A stretch of DNA of 64,000 bases from Parus major (lineage: Eukaryota; Chordata; Aves; Passeriformes; Paridae): NCBI RefSeq assembly GCF_001522545.3, contig NC_031779.1:2254464-2318463 (forward strand), in the 5' to 3' direction. Of this stretch, positions 61,001 to 64,000 are shown one piece after another. The notes under the pieces are model-generated. The model was given only the letters and a program-made list of their open reading frames with translations, did no database searches and was not told the origin of the DNA. Position 1 is the stretch's first letter. Every line of letters starts with the position of its first letter. Position numbers and translations under genes: made by a program.

Positions 61001-64000
61001 TTTCTGCTGCCACAGGCCAGCTCAGAGCTGGTTGCATACAGGACCTGATGTTCACAGTGGGCTTTGCTGACAGTCAAGGGGTGAGCTCAGCTCTGCTTCT
61101 GCCAGGAGACAGCCTGGGGATGATGGAGGAACCAGGCTCCAGCAGCTGGAGGTCTGTGCTCACCCATGAAAGCCAGGCTTGGTCAACCCACCACCCTGTC
61201 TATACTACATGATCTCCTTCAGGTTTCAGCTGAAAGAGAGGGGAAACATCTCAGCCTCATGTGTGTTGTACTTGCTAGGAGTGTCCCTGCCTCCAGCCTC
61301 CCTGGCTCTATCTGAACACATCTTTGAGAAACACATTGTTGCCAGACAACACCAACCCAAGGAACCGGTGTCAAAGCACGAGCAGCCCTGGCAGCTGGGA
61401 AAGCACCAGGCACACAGCAGCTGCAAGTGTTTCTGAAACAATATAGTGCATGATTTTGGATCCATGAAAAAATGCAAAGCTTTTTGACCCATTTCAGGAG
61501 TGAACAAAAACAACAAACCCAGACCCATGTATTAAATCCTCCAAGGTTTCTGTGGCACTGAAATTCAGGCTCAGAGCAACTTTCTAGGAGTAAGGAATTC
61601 CTGCTGTGTCCCTCCTCTGCACTCACCGCTCATTATCCTCAGTATGGAAATTTTTCCTAGCTTTTCCAGGAGGTGCTTTGAGCTGTTTTCAGCTCAAAAT
61701 GTTCTGTGCAGTGAATCCAGATTGGACTTGGTAGGCAAGGATAGCAGGAGGCTGCAAGCAGGAACAAAAATCCCTCACGACACACATACAGCATAGAGAC
61801 GCCTCCAGCCTCAAAGGATTTACCACTTTCAGTCCAGACCTTGCAGCCTTCACCTGAGCTTTCCTGGTCAAATTTTATTGAATCTGGCAGTGTGGGCCAG
61901 TGCAGGATCAGGGCCTTGGGGAGGAAAACGTACACCCAGGAGCTGGGGAGCACTGCAGGACACAGCAGGCACCCAACTCACCTCCCCCTGGTGTGCTGGG
62001 GCAGATCTAACACAAACCCACAAATGGGTTCTTCTCTGAAAACACTGCCATGGCTATTCCAGAAACAAAGGATAATTAAAAGGGAAGCCAGAAGAAATCA
62101 GATCACTGCTTTCATGTTTGGGCTGTGTCCTACCCACGTGCTGGGAGTTGGTGCCTCCCCAGTCAGCATGGCCACAGGATGGGATGGATGGATTGCCCAT
62201 AGTCCCACTCAGGGCTTGGACAAATCCCCAGCCTCTTGTAGGGCACGAGGTACACGAGAAGGACTTACAGGGGTTTCACAGCAGGCTCGGGCAGGGACAG
62301 ACACACAGATGTCCAGGGCAGATTGGGATGAAGGCAAGGGAAATTGTTCATAAAAATGATGGATTTACCTTTTCTCACCTCTCCACCTTAAAATGCAGGT
62401 TTCAAATCCAAAGACATACAGGTCAAATTTGGAGACAAACTTCAGAAAAAAGAAGTGAAAATGAAAATTTCAGCCCTGACTTATTTTTCCTGGATGTTTC
62501 TAAAATAGAGCACTTTTCACTGAGGAAGTGAGCTGGCATGCACAAACAAGAAGGAAAATGAAATGACCCCAAACAAATGAAATGGATTTTCATGGTTTGT
62601 TTCTTCCTCAGGGTGTGTGTGAGGAGAAAGAGATCACTGTCAGTCTCCCAGAGACATTCTTTTAACTGTTCTACTTCAGACACCACACTGAAAAACTGAA
62701 TTATTCAGAGAGCTCTAATTGCAGCTCCGAGGTACCCTTCTCTTCCCTGGTACAGCACCACACTGGGCGCAAACTGCTGTTTTTCTACTGCTTTCCCAAG
62801 GGATACAGGCTCTATCCAAACCCAGAGATCATCATATACCTACTCCCAACAGCACATCACCCTGGGGGAACAGGGTTTTACAGGCAAGCATGCACAGGTC
62901 TGGATACACGCATAGGAACTTAAAGGGATGGGGGGAAGCACAAGAAATAATGAATCCCCCTGCACTCACTCAGTCCAAACAAATAGACTGAACTGGGAGC
63001 CTGATTTGCATTGGTTTGATTGAAGATGTAATTTGCTGCTGAATAAATGTGGTTGCATCCAAATCAAACCTTTAGTCCCTCAGACATTATAACTCTTTCC
63101 TCTCTTCCCTCAGGCTTTTCCAAGCTTTAAGGCTGACCAAGGATGATGCATTATAAGAAGGAATAAACTTAAATAAGAGAAGGACAAGAATAGATTATAA
63201 GGAAAGACTTTCCATAAGGAAGGAGGAGATGTTTAAAAAAACACCTTAGAGGAAAGATGCCATCACTAGAATGATCACAGCCAGCCCGGCCCCACATCCC
63301 ACATTGCATCACCTCAGGATTATGGAGGTAGTAATACATACAAAGCTGGCCCTACATGCCAAGGGGCTGAGGCTCTCTTTTTCCAGCAACCTGCTTGGAG
63401 TACTTTATATCTACCTATACTTCCCTTAGTGTGTCCCACAGGAGCCCAGCAGCGTCAGCAGCTCTCCTGGTGCCACCATGTCTGCTCAAAGCAGGGCACA
63501 TGACATCCTATCCTCAGGACAGGTGGGACATGGGCAGGTCTCAGTCAGCACACATTGCCAGGATGGGCCTCTGGTAGAAATGGGAGCCTAAATTTAAAGC
63601 TATGCAAATCGGGAAGCATTTCCCAGAGCTTTTCATGAATTTAGAGCCTTGGCCCTGTTACCTCTGTTCCAGTAATGCCTGCTGAGATTCAGAGCTTTCC
63701 TCCTCTGCTCAGATCTCCGTGGCTTATCACAGCTGCCCTGCTGCTGGAATTGACACTTGGACACCTTCCTCAGGCTATTGCTGACTGGGTGAACCTGCTC
63801 CCCGTCACACAGCTGCTACAAGCTGAGCTCCCTCACTTGTTCTTTCCTCCCAGTCCCATATTTATGAGATCACACCATGGTCCCTATCAATCGCTTGGGC
63901 AGCCTTGGGCACACAGCAGCTATCAGAGCAGCGAGTCAGCCTCCCAGGCAGGGAGCAAAGGGGAGCCAGGGCCCAGGAAGGACAGATTTACTGGGTAGCA
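58036..64000. other. Intergenic to window end, no gene recognised
   Basis: AT-rich patches at 58780-58960 and 63000-63070. POU octamers at 63004-63011 and 63602-63609. No coding exon or repeat family was recognised. Confidence 0.5.

Noticed and set aside
1..64000. tRNA, rRNA, microRNA, CRISPR or prokaryotic operon features
   Set aside because: No cloverleaf with B-box, no rRNA-like sequence, no spaced repeat array and no ribosome binding sites were seen. The intron-exon structure and repeats are those of a vertebrate.

Overview
The window is vertebrate, almost certainly avian, genomic DNA. It is intron-rich, has no operon structure, and carries CR1-type LINE 3' fragments and a solo retroviral LTR of a style common in songbird genomes. 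Three assembly gaps (26923-27461, 29404-29868, 47925-48676) show it is a draft contig. One protein-coding gene can be supported with confidence: LINGO1 on the + strand, a single-pass neuronal and oligodendrocyte membrane protein with leucine-rich repeats and one Ig domain. A songbird source is inferred only from the LTR type.

Layout. Positions 1-26800 are non-coding: no exon of another gene could be recognised. This part holds scattered repeats and several AT-rich islands that look like conserved non-coding elements (about 4280-4410, 11290-11420, 19810-20000, 21150-21430, 21720-21800, 22290-22560). Positions 26800-28060, extending more weakly to 29000, are a CpG island that is the likely LINGO1 promoter. 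Part of it is hidden by a gap. A coding first exon can be proposed there (ATG CGG at 27584-27589 followed by a GTAAGC donor), and a second, TATA-box-driven first exon at about 28715-28809. Both would join in phase 0 to the large terminal exon at 42671. Intron 1 (27590-42670) contains a 42-bp minisatellite around a gap, a minus-strand solo LTR (35094-35743) and more AT-rich islands. The terminal exon carries essentially the whole protein (42683-44524) and a short AT-rich 3' UTR with several poly(A) signals near 44.9 kb. From about 45 to 64 kb the sequence is intergenic with no recognisable gene.

How it may work. The proposed exon 1 has three ATGs in three frames within 43 nt. Only the third is in frame with LINGO1. 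The two short upstream ORFs overlap as ATGA, and the second one ends, after splicing, 8 nt before the strong-context ATG at 42683. This predicts start-site choice between a 619-residue and a 613-residue form that differ only ahead of the signal peptide. It is the most interesting testable feature here. No new biological system beyond this is evident.
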